From: Chloroflexota bacterium
GTDB taxonomy: Bacteria > Chloroflexota > Dehalococcoidia > Lucifugimonadales > UBA2985
Direction: 5' to 3'
NCBI GenBank assembly: GCA_028877205.1
Contig: JAPPHY010000010.1
Location: forward strand, 14,294-48,916
Length of the DNA: 34,623 nucleotides
The notes below the pieces were generated by a model. It worked only from the letters and a program-made list of their open reading frames with translations, did no database searches and was not told where the DNA came from. A program made the translations under genes and the position numbers. Shown one piece after another: positions 14,762 through 23,638 of the stretch (position 1 is the stretch's first letter; each line of letters starts with the position of its first letter).

Positions 14762-15287
14762 GATGGCGGTCTATATCCAAGATACATTCCCGAAGGCCCT
14801 GGAATAGGCGCAACCCCAAAGCCTCCCATTCTTCGCTTTCCTGGCCCCTTACCTGTGGCTGATCTACGACTGTTCTGACCGCCAAGTGAAACTGTGGCTA
14901 TTGAAGGTTCCAATTGAGGTAGCCCTACCGGATCACGATTTAGATTCAACCCCGGCCCGCCCGCAAGCGGCGCAGAGACCCTTCGTACCCAGCAAAGCAG
15001 TGCATGTGCCAGCGTGACACAGTCCTGACGTAGCTCTGGACTCGGTTCGGGGCAGAACTCTCTCTGAGGCTCCACCGTCGCCAATCACCAGCCCCAAGCG
15101 CACATGGTCGTTCGCAGCCAAGTTGGAGATTTCGAGCTTGACAAGCCCTGCTGTCTGTCAGCGCTATGTGCAAATTCAGATGGGAATCAGGAGCGTCTTG
15201 CTGGTCGGAGAGAGCGCAGCCGCAGCAACTCTTCTCCTGGCTGCTGCTATTCTCTTGTGTGCGTGCTCTCAACGCGAGAACCTGCAC
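14762..15287. other. Intergenic region without a recognisable gene
   Basis: The 526 bases lie between convergent SDR and AI-2E-family genes. The open frames in it are short, overlap each other on both strands and show no protein-like character. There are scattered GCAGC/GCTGC repeats near 15220-15255 that could fold downstream of the minus-strand permease, but no clean terminator. Lower GC than the genes suggests decayed or imported sequence, possibly linked to the nearby IS. Confidence 0.5.
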
Positions 15288-16490
15288 TCATTGGCTCTCT
15301 CCGCCCGGTAATGGCGTCTGGGACGCCGGTTCTTCGTCAGCGATCTGCGGAGCATCGGTTTCTTCCAGTGCCTCCAGCTCAGAGCTCGGCCCGCCGTGGT
15401 CGCTCCACTCATGGTAGAAGTAGGCAAATAGGTCCCTTGCCACTGCCACCAGCGGCACGCCTACGAACACTCCCCACAGCCCGGCTATCTCGCTGGCTAC
15501 TATCAGCGTCGCCATTATGAATATGGGATGGAGCCTGAGCGCTCTTCCCTGTATGCGAGGCGCGATGACGTTGCTTTCTACAAGCTGCACGATGATGTAG
15601 ACCAGAGCTACCCAGGGCAGCTTGCCTGGATCGGTTGCCAGAGCAACCAGCAGGCCCGGAACAGCGCCGATATAGGCGCCGACAATCGGTATGAGACCGA
15701 GTACGCCGGCCAGCAGCCCGAGGGTAAGCGCAAAGCTGACGTCCAGGAGGAGAAGTCCAAGGTACACGAAGACGCCGACTATGGTCGCGCTGAGAAGCTG
15801 GGCACGAATGTAAGAGCCGATTACGCCGTGGACCAGGTTCAGGACGTTGTGCGTGTGCCTGGAAACGTTCTCAGGCAGCATGGAGTACATGCCGCCAACC
15901 AGCTCCTCCTTGTCCTTGAGCATGTAGAACAGCAGGAATGGGACTACGACCAGGCCCACAACCAGAGATACTGTGCCGGTGATGCCGCTCAGAGTTCTCG
16001 TGAGGATGGCCAGCGCCGCATCTCCGATGGCCCCGCTTGCGGATCGCAGCCACTCCTCAATCTGCGCCTGTACATCCTCAGGCACCTGCCTGTCATAGTC
16101 CTCCAGCCACCCTTCTACGGTCGACTGGGCCTCATCGTATATGTCCGGAGCCGTCTGGAAGAACTCCCTGGCCTCTCTGTAGAGAGGCTGTACGGTGAGG
16201 AACAAGAAGCCCGCCATCACCGCAAGGAACGCGGCGTACACTGCGGCTATGGCGACCAGCCGGGCGACACGAGGATGGCGCGAATGAATGGGGAGCACTC
16301 TCTCAATATAGGAGACGAGTGGAAAAATGAGCGCCGCCACGATGATACTCATTACGATGGGAAGCAGCGCCCCCCGGCCGAGGTACAGGATGAATAGGAC
16401 CGTCAGGACACCGACAGTGATCAGTCCTGTCAGCCTCCACCGGAGCCAAACCGAGGGGGCTTCGTTGCGCGCGCTGTCTGGAGAGGACAT
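15288..16490 (-). CDS. AI-2E-family transporter (PerM/TqsA type)
   Basis: 400 aa from the ATG at 16490, which has AAGG seven bases upstream; the frame is open further to 16691, but that extension is shadow sequence. The AI-2E transporter family architecture is visible. Two N-terminal helices (LITVGVLTVLFILYLG, LLPIVMSIIVAALIFPLVSYIERVL) come first, then a soluble helical insert at about 115-180. A helix pair near VVGLVVVPFLLFYMLKDKEE follows, and then the family's C-terminal block GLIPIVGAYIGAVPGLLVAL, VQLVESNVIAPRIQG and LHPIFIM. Members export small molecules or act as ion/proton antiporters; autoinducer export is shown for few. An acidic tail ends the protein. The substrate here is unknown. 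It is divergent from the sterol reductase-like gene, 260 bases apart. Confidence 0.9.
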   Translation of the reverse strand: MSSPDSARNEAPSVWLRWRLTGLITVGVLTVLFILYLGRGALLPIVMSIIVAALIFPLVSYIERVLPIHSRHPRVARLVAIAAVYAAFLAVMAGFLFLTVQPLYREAREFFQTAPDIYDEAQSTVEGWLEDYDRQVPEDVQAQIEEWLRSASGAIGDAALAILTRTLSGITGTVSLVVGLVVVPFLLFYMLKDKEELVGGMYSMLPENVSRHTHNVLNLVHGVIGSYIRAQLLSATIVGVFVYLGLLLLDVSFALTLGLLAGVLGLIPIVGAYIGAVPGLLVALATDPGKLPWVALVYIIVQLVESNVIAPRIQGRALRLHPIFIMATLIVASEIAGLWGVFVGVPLVAVARDLFAYFYHEWSDHGGPSSELEALEETDAPQIADEEPASQTPLPGGESQ

Positions 16491-16750
16491 AGAACTACCT
16501 TCAGTGGCTGCCGGGCCAAACCCAGCTGCATCGATCGTTCGGACAGGCGGCCGAGTCGCACCCATTGTAGCACTCACGAAGTTCCACTGCATTCGCCGGA
16601 GTGCTCGCTGGCGAACGGAGGCCTTGCGTGGCAGTAGCGCGCTGGATATGCCTCCTGACGCTGGGGCGTGGCACAATTGACTTGGCCTCAACGCATACCG
16701 ATAATGGCAAATGGATCGGCCACTGCGTTAGACGAGATTGGCGAGCTGAC

Positions 16751-17890
16751 ATGATAGAAACGCTTGGAATCGAGCACCTATTCGAGCTTAAGGGCGCGCA
16801 GGCAGTCGCAGGCTTCTTCACGCCACTGGCGGTCTTCGTCGCGGTGTTCCTTGCGCAGATCATCCTCCCGGCCAGGAGAGTTCCCGGCTATGTCATAGAC
16901 AAGCAGACCGGCGAGCCCCGCAACTACCGGCTTAACGGGTTACTGGTCTTTCTCATTGCCCTCGCGGTTTGGGCCAGCGAGATCACGGGAATGCCGCGCG
17001 ACTGGTTCTACAGGTCGGCAGTCTATTCGGTGGCGGGCGGAACGGTCTTCACGCTCATCTTTGCGCTGATCGCGGTGTTTAGCCAGCCGAGAGGCGAGGA
17101 GTCTAACCCGATCGCGGCGTGGTGGACCGGGCGAGTGCAGGAGATATCCTTCTTCGGCAGCCGCTTCGACGTGAAGATGTACTTCTACGTGGTCGGCGGG
17201 ACAATGTTGTCGCTCAATGCCCTGTCCGGGGCCGCGTACCATCACGAACGCTTTGGCTACGACGCCAACCCGGGCGTATACCTGTACGCGGCGTTCTACA
17301 CGTTCTACGTGCTGGACTACTTCATCTTCGAGCGCGTCCAGCTGTACACCTACGACCTCATCCATGAGAAGCTGGGCTTCATGCTGTTCTGGGGCGGCCT
17401 GATCGTGTACGGGTGGATGTTCATCCTGCCGATGTGGGGCATGGCCGCACACCCGGACCCCGGCTTCTCACCGGTGCTGACGAGTGTCTGGCTGGGGGGT
17501 ACGGTGATCCTGTTCCTGCTGGGGTGGAGCATCTCGCGGGGCGCCAACATGCAGAAGTACACGTTCAAGCGATGGCCGGACCGCAAGTTCCTCGGGATCA
17601 TCGAGCCGAAGTACATTGAGGCTGGCGACCGCAAGATCCTCTACAGCGGATTCTGGGGAGTTGCCCGCCACTTCAACTACATGGGCGAAGGCTTCCTGTC
17701 CCTGTCCATTGCCCTTGTATTCGGGCACTTTGGGAACCCCTGGGCGTGGACGTACTTCGTCTTCATCGTAACGATGTTCACGTTCCGCCAGCGCAACGAC
17801 GACGCCCAATGCGCGGAGAAGTACGGCGCCGAGAAGTGGGCGGAGTACCAGGCGCGGGTGAAGTACCGGATCTTCCCCGGCGTCTACTGA
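16751..17890 (+). CDS. ERG4/ERG24-family sterol reductase homologue
   Basis: 379 aa from the ATG at 16751. It is a polytopic membrane protein with eight or so hydrophobic stretches. The C-terminus carries the family signatures: ILYSGFWGVARHFNYMGE, where sterol reductases have LLxSGWWGxxRHxNYxGD, and QCAEKYGAEKWAEYQARV followed by YRIFPGVY. In eukaryotes these enzymes reduce the C14 or C7 double bond of sterols with NADPH. Bacterial homologues exist, but most have unproved substrates. No squalene cyclase, epoxidase or other sterol gene is present in this window. The ribosome-binding site is poor (GCGAG). An open extension to 16601 is disregarded because it lacks membrane-protein character. It converges with the GYD gene. 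Confidence 0.88.
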   Translation: MIETLGIEHLFELKGAQAVAGFFTPLAVFVAVFLAQIILPARRVPGYVIDKQTGEPRNYRLNGLLVFLIALAVWASEITGMPRDWFYRSAVYSVAGGTVFTLIFALIAVFSQPRGEESNPIAAWWTGRVQEISFFGSRFDVKMYFYVVGGTMLSLNALSGAAYHHERFGYDANPGVYLYAAFYTFYVLDYFIFERVQLYTYDLIHEKLGFMLFWGGLIVYGWMFILPMWGMAAHPDPGFSPVLTSVWLGGTVILFLLGWSISRGANMQKYTFKRWPDRKFLGIIEPKYIEAGDRKILYSGFWGVARHFNYMGEGFLSLSIALVFGHFGNPWAWTYFVFIVTMFTFRQRNDDAQCAEKYGAEKWAEYQARVKYRIFPGVY

Positions 17891-17941
17891 GAGTGGGTGG
17901 TGGTAGGCTGTGCGGGGCTTCTGCTGGACGCTCTCGGCCGC

Positions 17942-18262
17942 CTACCCTCCAGGCGGCCGGTAATTCACGGCGCGGCGTGTGGCCTCGTCTATGGTCTCAG
18001 GCGTGATCAGGACGGTGATTCTGGCTACAATCGCGCCGGCGGATGAGACCGCCATCGACGCGGCGGCCGCCGCGGCGTCGTCGGGAAGGTCCACGATCAT
18101 GTACAGGTCCTCGGCCCCGAACCCATAGTAGAAGGCCTCCAGCGACCCGCCCATGTCGGCAAACATTCGCTCAAACATAGCACGGCGTCCCGTACCGCCC
18201 TCGCGCTGCAGTCCCGCGATCCCCTCCGTTGTGTAGTCTGCCTGGAACAGATACTTCGACAT
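17942..18262 (-). CDS. GYD domain protein
   Basis: 106 aa from the ATG at 18262, with a strong GGGAGG six bases upstream; the longer open frame to 18502 is rejected. The GYD family (PF08734) features are YLFQADYTTEGIAGLQREGG at the start, then MFADMGGSLEAFYYGFGAEDLYMIVDLPD in the middle and an alanine-rich stretch with a GAIVARITVLITPETIDEA end. The fold is a ferredoxin-like dimer with no firmly known enzymatic role. The gene converges with the sterol-reductase homologue: 51 bases separate the stops, with a 7-bp inverted repeat (17902-17908 with 17940-17946). Confidence 0.9.
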   Translation of the reverse strand: MSKYLFQADYTTEGIAGLQREGGTGRRAMFERMFADMGGSLEAFYYGFGAEDLYMIVDLPDDAAAAAASMAVSSAGAIVARITVLITPETIDEATRRAVNYRPPGG

Positions 18263-18380
18263 ACTCGTCCTCCCCGCGGTGATGGCTGAAATATACCAGA
18301 AGTTGCCGCCGCGGCTCAACGAGTAGCCTAGTCCGTGCCAGTTACGGATGCGCGGGTAGCCCGGCGTACGATCCCACTTC

Positions 18381-20198
18381 CTACGGAGCGATGCGGACGG
18401 TGATGATGTCCGTGTTGTGGAACTGCTGGTGCCTGACGGATGAAGCGTATGCGCGAAGCAGCTGAAGTGACAGGTCCTGTTCCACCACGTTGTCAGAGTC
18501 AAACTGCTGAAGCTGGCGCAGCCTGTCCTCCATGTTCCCCTCGTCTCCGGCCCCGCCTATGAACTCCAGGGTGGCCACGGGGCCGTCGCTTGAGGCCAGG
18601 ACCACGAGCTGCCGTTCAGGCTTCGGGTCCTCCTCCTCGGCGGACTCGTCGTCCTGGGCGGCAAGCTCGCCGAAGTCCAGCGGCGCGAGGGTCAGGAGCG
18701 TCTCTTCGGCAACGGCGCTCAGGCGCTCTCGCATGGCCGTGTCCCATCCGCGGCGGCCGGCGAACTTCTCCAGGAAGTCGTTGAGCTCCGGCAGGGCATC
18801 GATGTGGAGGCGCGAGTGGAACCGCATTCCGCGGGGGTTGGTGAACTCCAGATAGAGGATCATCACGATCGCTGCCACGCCTCCCGTGGTTATCCCGCTC
18901 TGCAGCAGCGCACCCCACACCGGCACAATCTCGGGAAACGAGAACAGGCCGAACTGGAAGGCCGCGCCGATCCAGAAGCACACTCCCGCCACCGTTATCC
19001 TCTGCCTGTTCGGCTCGCTCTGAATGACTGTCCTCGCACCGTCGACGAACAGGTATGCGCTCAGCACTATCAGGTAGCCCGCCATGACCGAGCCTGGGAT
19101 CGAGCTCAGCAGCCCGGACACCTTGGGCAGAAAGGCCAGCGCGATCAGCATTCCGCCTATGAGGTATCCGACCCTTAGTGAAGCAACGCCGGTTGTCTGG
19201 GTGTAGGACACGGCTCCCGGATTGACGATATACGGCATCGTTCCCCCGATACCGGCGAACAGGTTGGTGACGCCCGTGCCGGCCAGCGCCGCCTGTACCT
19301 CTCGAAAGTCGACTGCTCGAGCGTCCCGCCTTGAGACCCGTTGCTGAGCAATCGACTCGCCGTTGACCTGTATGGAAATGATCACGCTGAGGAAAAGGAA
19401 TGCGGGAAGGAGCGTCCAGAACGTTACGCCAAGACCGGAAACCACCGGGGGCCAGTCAAGGCCCGGCCACTCGCCGGGCAGCCCTACCCACGCAGCTTCC
19501 CTGACTTGCCCGCTGTCATAGAGGCCGAACGCTGCGGCGACGGCCGACCCGGCCACTATGCCGATAATCGGGCCCCAGAGTCGCACCACGGCCGAACCCC
19601 GAAGGATGAGGGCCGAGACGATGCCGAGCGTGGCCAGCGCCGCGACGTGCGCTCCGAGTGCGTCGCTATCGGAGGCTTCCGGCAGCAGCCGGGGCACCAC
19701 GGAGGCCAGCGTGATCGACAGGATCATGAGCACCGTCCCGCCCACCACCGGCGTGACTATGCGCCGCAGTATGAACAGCCACTTGGCGATGGCGATCTGG
19801 CCAATGCCGCAAACGATGACAAGAGCGGCCAGGGTCGCAGGCCCGCCATCCGAGACCGCGTCTATACAGAAGGGTATGGAGAAGGCGGCCGTAAACATGG
19901 GCAGCATTGCCCTAGCACCAACAACTCCCACGCTGCGCACCTGCATCATCGTTGTCAGGCCGGCAACAAGCAGGGACGCAAATACAACCCACACCAGGTA
20001 CGAATCGTCACGACCAGACGCCTTGGCGACCACGACCGGTGTCACCAGCAGCGTGGCAGACGCAATCAGGCTGAACTGGGCGCCGTAACCGAGGGAAGCA
20101 AGGAGAGGAGGACTCTCATGCGCTTCGTAGCGGGGCTGCTGTTGGGCTTGAGTAGACAATCTCGATTCCCGATTGCGCCGCTCTGCCGATGTACTCAC
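18381..20198 (-). CDS. NCS2-type nucleobase permease with C-terminal HATPase-like regulatory domain
   Basis: 605 aa, about 150 longer than a plain permease. Residues 25-455 are the NCS2 (xanthine/uracil permease) membrane domain. Recognisable parts are GARAMLPMFTAAFSIPFCID, QVNGESIAQQRVSRRDAR and GTGVTNLFAGIGGTMPYIV, followed by NPGAVSYTQTTGVASLRVG. Residues about 465-605 are soluble. LPELNDFLEKFAGRRGWDT, RERLSAVAEETLL and later VATLEFIGGAGDEGN have the rhythm of an RsbW-like HATPase, but the N-box asparagine is missing and the glycine motifs are poor, so ATP binding is unlikely. An acidic loop (DDESAEEEDPK) interrupts it. The start is a GTG at 20198, without a clear ribosome-binding site. 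Substrate is unproven: uracil, xanthine or another nucleobase. Confidence 0.85.
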   Translation of the reverse strand: MSTSAERRNRESRLSTQAQQQPRYEAHESPPLLASLGYGAQFSLIASATLLVTPVVVAKASGRDDSYLVWVVFASLLVAGLTTMMQVRSVGVVGARAMLPMFTAAFSIPFCIDAVSDGGPATLAALVIVCGIGQIAIAKWLFILRRIVTPVVGGTVLMILSITLASVVPRLLPEASDSDALGAHVAALATLGIVSALILRGSAVVRLWGPIIGIVAGSAVAAAFGLYDSGQVREAAWVGLPGEWPGLDWPPVVSGLGVTFWTLLPAFLFLSVIISIQVNGESIAQQRVSRRDARAVDFREVQAALAGTGVTNLFAGIGGTMPYIVNPGAVSYTQTTGVASLRVGYLIGGMLIALAFLPKVSGLLSSIPGSVMAGYLIVLSAYLFVDGARTVIQSEPNRQRITVAGVCFWIGAAFQFGLFSFPEIVPVWGALLQSGITTGGVAAIVMILYLEFTNPRGMRFHSRLHIDALPELNDFLEKFAGRRGWDTAMRERLSAVAEETLLTLAPLDFGELAAQDDESAEEEDPKPERQLVVLASSDGPVATLEFIGGAGDEGNMEDRLRQLQQFDSDNVVEQDLSLQLLRAYASSVRHQQFHNTDIITVRIAP

Positions 20199-20349
20199 GT
20201 CGTGCAGAGAAGATCCGCGTATACTCTACCACAGTCAGAACGTCTCTGAGCTTGGGTAGACTGTGGCCCCGAGCCGCGACTGTTGAAGCACCCGATTGAC
20301 GGGAGTTGGCGGGGGTCTATTGGGAGGGGAAGTTCTCCTGCAACAGTTG

Positions 20350-21594
20350 CTATTGTGACAGAAGCCAGTCCAGCAGAGCGTCCAGGAACGCCTCGCCGTA
20401 GCCGGGTGAATGGCCGCTGCCTTCGCCGACCCAGAAATCGATTGTGATGCCCTCGGCGCAGCCCGACTCCAGGCGGAATGCTTGCGTCTCGGCGCCCGGC
20501 ACGTACCGGTCGAGGTCGAGGGCGGCATAGGGCTGGAGGTACTCGGGCCAGTCGCAGCCCGCACGCCGGCTCCAGCGCGTCACCGTCTCCTGAGCACCGG
20601 CGTAGTATGCCCTCATGCCGTCGCCTATCTGGACCGCCTCGATTTCATCTCCCTCAAACAAGATTACGCCGTCTGCGGTGCCATGAATGTGCAGCACGGA
20701 CACGGGCGGCGCGCCTTCGCAACTGGAGTCCTCCACGTAGCTTGTGCCGGCCAGGCTGGCCACGGCGCGGAGGCCCGGCAGTCCCTTGCAGGCAACGTGG
20801 TACGACATGAACCCGCCGTTGGAGTATCCGAAGAAGTACACCGGACCGAACCTCCTTACCTCACTTGCACTGGCCACTAGCTCAGTCAGGTAAGCGACGT
20901 CGTCCTGTCCGGTCTTGCCGCCCTCGCAGCACCGATCGGTTGGGTTCCAGAAGGTGATTCCCTCGCTGCTGGATGCTCCGGTGGGGAGCAGGAGGGCAAA
21001 CCCGTCGCTGTTCACCCGCTCGTGAAGGGGCATGTACGCGGAGTGGCTGGCGGCGTCTCCTCCAAAGCCGTGAAGGGAAACTATGAGCGGGGTTTCACCG
21101 TCGACAAATCCCACGGGCGTCACCAGGACCGCGGGCACTTCCCGGTCGGGGTGGTCCAGGTAGGAGACCTGCCCCCCGAATTCCTCCGCAAGCGTTGCGG
21201 CCGCTTCATGAACGGCGCCGTCCGGCAATGAAGGTTTCTCTGCCTCGCTCTTTGACCACGAGTCCTTATCGGGTAATTCCGTCTCAGCTGCGGAGACTGC
21301 CTCCTCAAGTTCCTGAATCCTGGCCTCCAACTCGTCCAGGCCCTCGCGGAGGGTAGCCAGTTCGCCCTTCAGCTCAGCGTTATCGTTCTGCAGGGTCTTG
21401 ATTGTCTCTTCCTGAGCGTGAGTCTTCTTCTCTAGCTCCAGCACTTCCTCGTCTCTCTCAGAATTATCAGCTCCACTGGCACAAGAAAGCATCGAGGCGG
21501 CCAGGAGAATGCCTACCGCAACCACACCTGGATGACGCAGAATGGCGACGCGAATGGACGCCAGAGCTTGGATGACGCTTATGTGCCATCCCAT
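20350..21594 (-). CDS. Lipoprotein carboxylesterase of the PHB-depolymerase/LpqC type with coiled-coil stalk
   Basis: 414 aa from the ATG at 21594. A lipoprotein signal is clear: hydrophobic VVAVGILLAASMLSC with Cys38 as the lipidated residue. Residues 48-105 form a coiled coil (heptads such as ELEKKTHAQEETIKTLQ), a stalk lifting the enzyme from the membrane. Residues 140-414 are an alpha/beta hydrolase of the poly(3-hydroxybutyrate)-depolymerase/feruloyl-esterase type. Its features are PLIVSLHGFGG (oxyanion region), nucleophile Ser258 in FGYSNGG, Asp308 in HGTADGV and His395 in GSGHSPGY. Extracellular ester cleavage is likely; the natural substrate is unknown. It starts 26 bases after the stop of SulP copy 2, so the two are probably cotranscribed. 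The ribosome-binding site is weak, and the longer frame to 21777 overlaps SulP coding sequence and is rejected. Confidence 0.85.
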   Translation of the reverse strand: MGWHISVIQALASIRVAILRHPGVVAVGILLAASMLSCASGADNSERDEEVLELEKKTHAQEETIKTLQNDNAELKGELATLREGLDELEARIQELEEAVSAAETELPDKDSWSKSEAEKPSLPDGAVHEAAATLAEEFGGQVSYLDHPDREVPAVLVTPVGFVDGETPLIVSLHGFGGDAASHSAYMPLHERVNSDGFALLLPTGASSSEGITFWNPTDRCCEGGKTGQDDVAYLTELVASASEVRRFGPVYFFGYSNGGFMSYHVACKGLPGLRAVASLAGTSYVEDSSCEGAPPVSVLHIHGTADGVILFEGDEIEAVQIGDGMRAYYAGAQETVTRWSRRAGCDWPEYLQPYAALDLDRYVPGAETQAFRLESGCAEGITIDFWVGEGSGHSPGYGEAFLDALLDWLLSQ

Positions 21595-21620
21595 GGCGAA
21601 CGCAGGCAACAACCTCGCCC

Positions 21621-23249
21621 TCACGCCGTGTCCGTCGGGTTCAGACCCAGGAGCCGTCCCGCAATCTCGCGGGCCCCATCGATGTCGTCCGCGAAGTGGT
21701 CTTCGGGTATCTGCTGCAGGGCGTTGAGAGCGCGCAGGGTGATGGCGGGCTGGTCGAACAGGCCCATCACAACGCACTGGGTGTTCTCGGCGATGGCGGT
21801 GTCGATAAGCTCCTCCACGACCAGCGAGGCGCTGTCGTCCATGTAGGCCGTGTCGGAGAAGTCGAAGATCACCACGTCGTGCTCAGTGATGTCCTTGCTG
21901 ATGGTGCTTATCAGCTTGTGAGAAGAAGCCACCGTGAACACGCCGCGCAGGATCACCATGCCTACGTGGGCCGAATGGTCGTCCGCCTCCAGCTTGTAAT
22001 CTCCCCTGAAGAAGACCTCGTCCAGGATCGGCACGGATACCACGTTGTCCATCTGGAGCCGCTCGAACCTCCTTGAGGTCGCCATACCGGCCGCGATGAG
22101 TCCCACCGCCACGGCGGTCACCAGGTCTATGAACACGGTCAGGAGCAGGGTGATTACCATGACCGCGAGATGCTCGCGCTGTACTCGCATGATGCGGGTC
22201 AGGAATCGCCAGTCGATGATGTCCCAGCCCACTTTCAAGAGGATGCCCGCCAGGCAGGCGTGAGGGATTACCTCGACGTATTTGGCCAGGCCCAACACCA
22301 GCGCAAGCAGTATTCCCGCGCAGATGACGCCGGCTACCGGTGTCCTGCCGCCGGCGCGGATGTTGATTACCGTGCCCATCGTTGCCCCTGCGCCGGGCAG
22401 CCCGCCAAGGAATCCCGCGGCCACGTTTCCAATGCCCTGTCCCACCAGTTCCCTGTTGGCGCTGTGCTGTGTCCGCGTCATGGAGTCCGCAATGAGCGCC
22501 GTCAACAAACTGTCGATGGAGCCTAGCATCGCGAGGGTGAGCGCGGGAGTTACGGCCTGTGCCAGAATCCCGAGCGACAGGTCAGGCAGCTGCGGCGCGG
22601 GCAGGCCGGTGGGCACGTTGCCGATGACGGGCACGTCCGTGAGCCACAGCACCCCCATCATTGTGCCTGCCACCAGAGCGGCAAGGGTCGGGGGGATGTA
22701 GCGCCGGAGCCGCCCGGGCCACAGGATGCCCACCGCCAGCGTGACGGCCGCGATTGCAAAGGCGCTTGCGTTGAAGTCGGTTATGCCGTCCGCCCAGCCT
22801 CTGATCGAGGCGACGGGTCCCTCCGCCACCGGGGTACCCATGAATGGCAGGGTCTGCAGCAGGATTATGATGATGCCGATGCCCGACATGAAGCCGGAGA
22901 TGACAGAGTAGGGCGTGAACGCGATGAACCGGCCGATACCCACGAGGCCCAACAGCACCTGCAAGAGCCCGGCCATGATTACGATGGTGAACGCGGCAGC
23001 GAGATTGTCAGCGTGGAGCGTGACGACGGCGGCCATTGCAATGGCCATAGGGCCGGTAGGTCCGGAGATCTGAGATTTGGTGCCGCCAAACACCGCCGCG
23101 AAGAACCCTACGGCGATCGCGCCGTAGATGCCCGAGAGCGCTCCGAGACCGGAAGCCTCTCCGAAGGCCAGCGCCACGGGCAAGCTCACCACCGCGGCGG
23201 TGATGCCGCCGAACAGGTCCCCTTTCAGTGAACCTAGGCGCTGTTGCAA
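21621..23249 (-). CDS. SulP-family inorganic anion transporter with STAS domain (copy 2)
   Basis: 542 aa, strongly similar along its whole length to copy 1 (10263-11906): GDLFGGITAAVVSLPVALAFG, GGTKSQISGPTGPMAIAMAA, and a STAS domain with VIFDFSDTAYMDDSASLVV that retains the Asp-Ser. It begins with a TTG at 23249, supported by GGGAG seven bases upstream; no ATG fits before the first helix, and an in-frame TAG lies shortly before. The N-terminus is shorter than in copy 1. It is followed closely by the lipoprotein esterase. A duplication within this region or two independent copies are both possible; the family's usual cargo is sulfate or bicarbonate. Confidence 0.93.
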   Translation of the reverse strand: MQQRLGSLKGDLFGGITAAVVSLPVALAFGEASGLGALSGIYGAIAVGFFAAVFGGTKSQISGPTGPMAIAMAAVVTLHADNLAAAFTIVIMAGLLQVLLGLVGIGRFIAFTPYSVISGFMSGIGIIIILLQTLPFMGTPVAEGPVASIRGWADGITDFNASAFAIAAVTLAVGILWPGRLRRYIPPTLAALVAGTMMGVLWLTDVPVIGNVPTGLPAPQLPDLSLGILAQAVTPALTLAMLGSIDSLLTALIADSMTRTQHSANRELVGQGIGNVAAGFLGGLPGAGATMGTVINIRAGGRTPVAGVICAGILLALVLGLAKYVEVIPHACLAGILLKVGWDIIDWRFLTRIMRVQREHLAVMVITLLLTVFIDLVTAVAVGLIAAGMATSRRFERLQMDNVVSVPILDEVFFRGDYKLEADDHSAHVGMVILRGVFTVASSHKLISTISKDITEHDVVIFDFSDTAYMDDSASLVVEELIDTAIAENTQCVVMGLFDQPAITLRALNALQQIPEDHFADDIDGAREIAGRLLGLNPTDTA

Positions 23250-23638
23250 ACCACTACTCCCGTACTACGCCCGGAGCCCTCGAATGACCAGACCGGCTGA
23301 GCGCTGTCCTAGTCACGAATTTCCCTACCGCTAGTGGCCGGTCGGCCAACCGCGCCCAATAGTTGTAACACCCGCTGCGCAATGGTGGCAAGCAAAGGAC
23401 TCGCTTCCTTGACCGCACGACACCTCCTGCTGTAGAGCAGCACGCGCCTGCTGACCGGCGCAAACACTCGCCATACGTACAACCCGCGGCCTGAATTTTG
23501 AGGCGGCGGCGCGTTATCGGTGGGTTCGCTCAGGCGCAGACGTCGCGATTTCGTTCTCATGCGTGGGCGCTGTCGGAACTGCCGGTATGCAGCGCCCACC
23601 CGGATGAGATTTTCACTTGGCGGGAGTGCCCCGCAGCC
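23250..23638. other. Intergenic region upstream of SulP copy 2
   Basis: The 389 bases between the SulP gene and the pre-peptidase-domain gene contain no convincing coding frame. A 10-bp perfect hairpin lies at 23563-23599. The bases next to the SulP start should hold its promoter, but I could not identify one with confidence. Confidence 0.5.
23563..23599. terminator. Hairpin downstream of the pre-peptidase-domain gene
   Basis: GTGGGCGCTG (23563-23572) and CAGCGCCCAC (23590-23599) are a perfect 10-bp inverted repeat, with a second small stem (CGG/CCG) inside the 17-base loop. It lies about 40 bases after the stop of the minus-strand gene. No T-run follows on that strand, so it is a possible structural terminator or RNA 3' protection element. 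Confidence 0.4.

Noticed and set aside
17902-17946. Bidirectional terminator between the sterol-reductase homologue and the GYD gene
   Set aside because: There is a 7-bp repeat, but the loop is about 31 bases, the right arm overlaps the GYD stop codon and no T-run follows on either strand.
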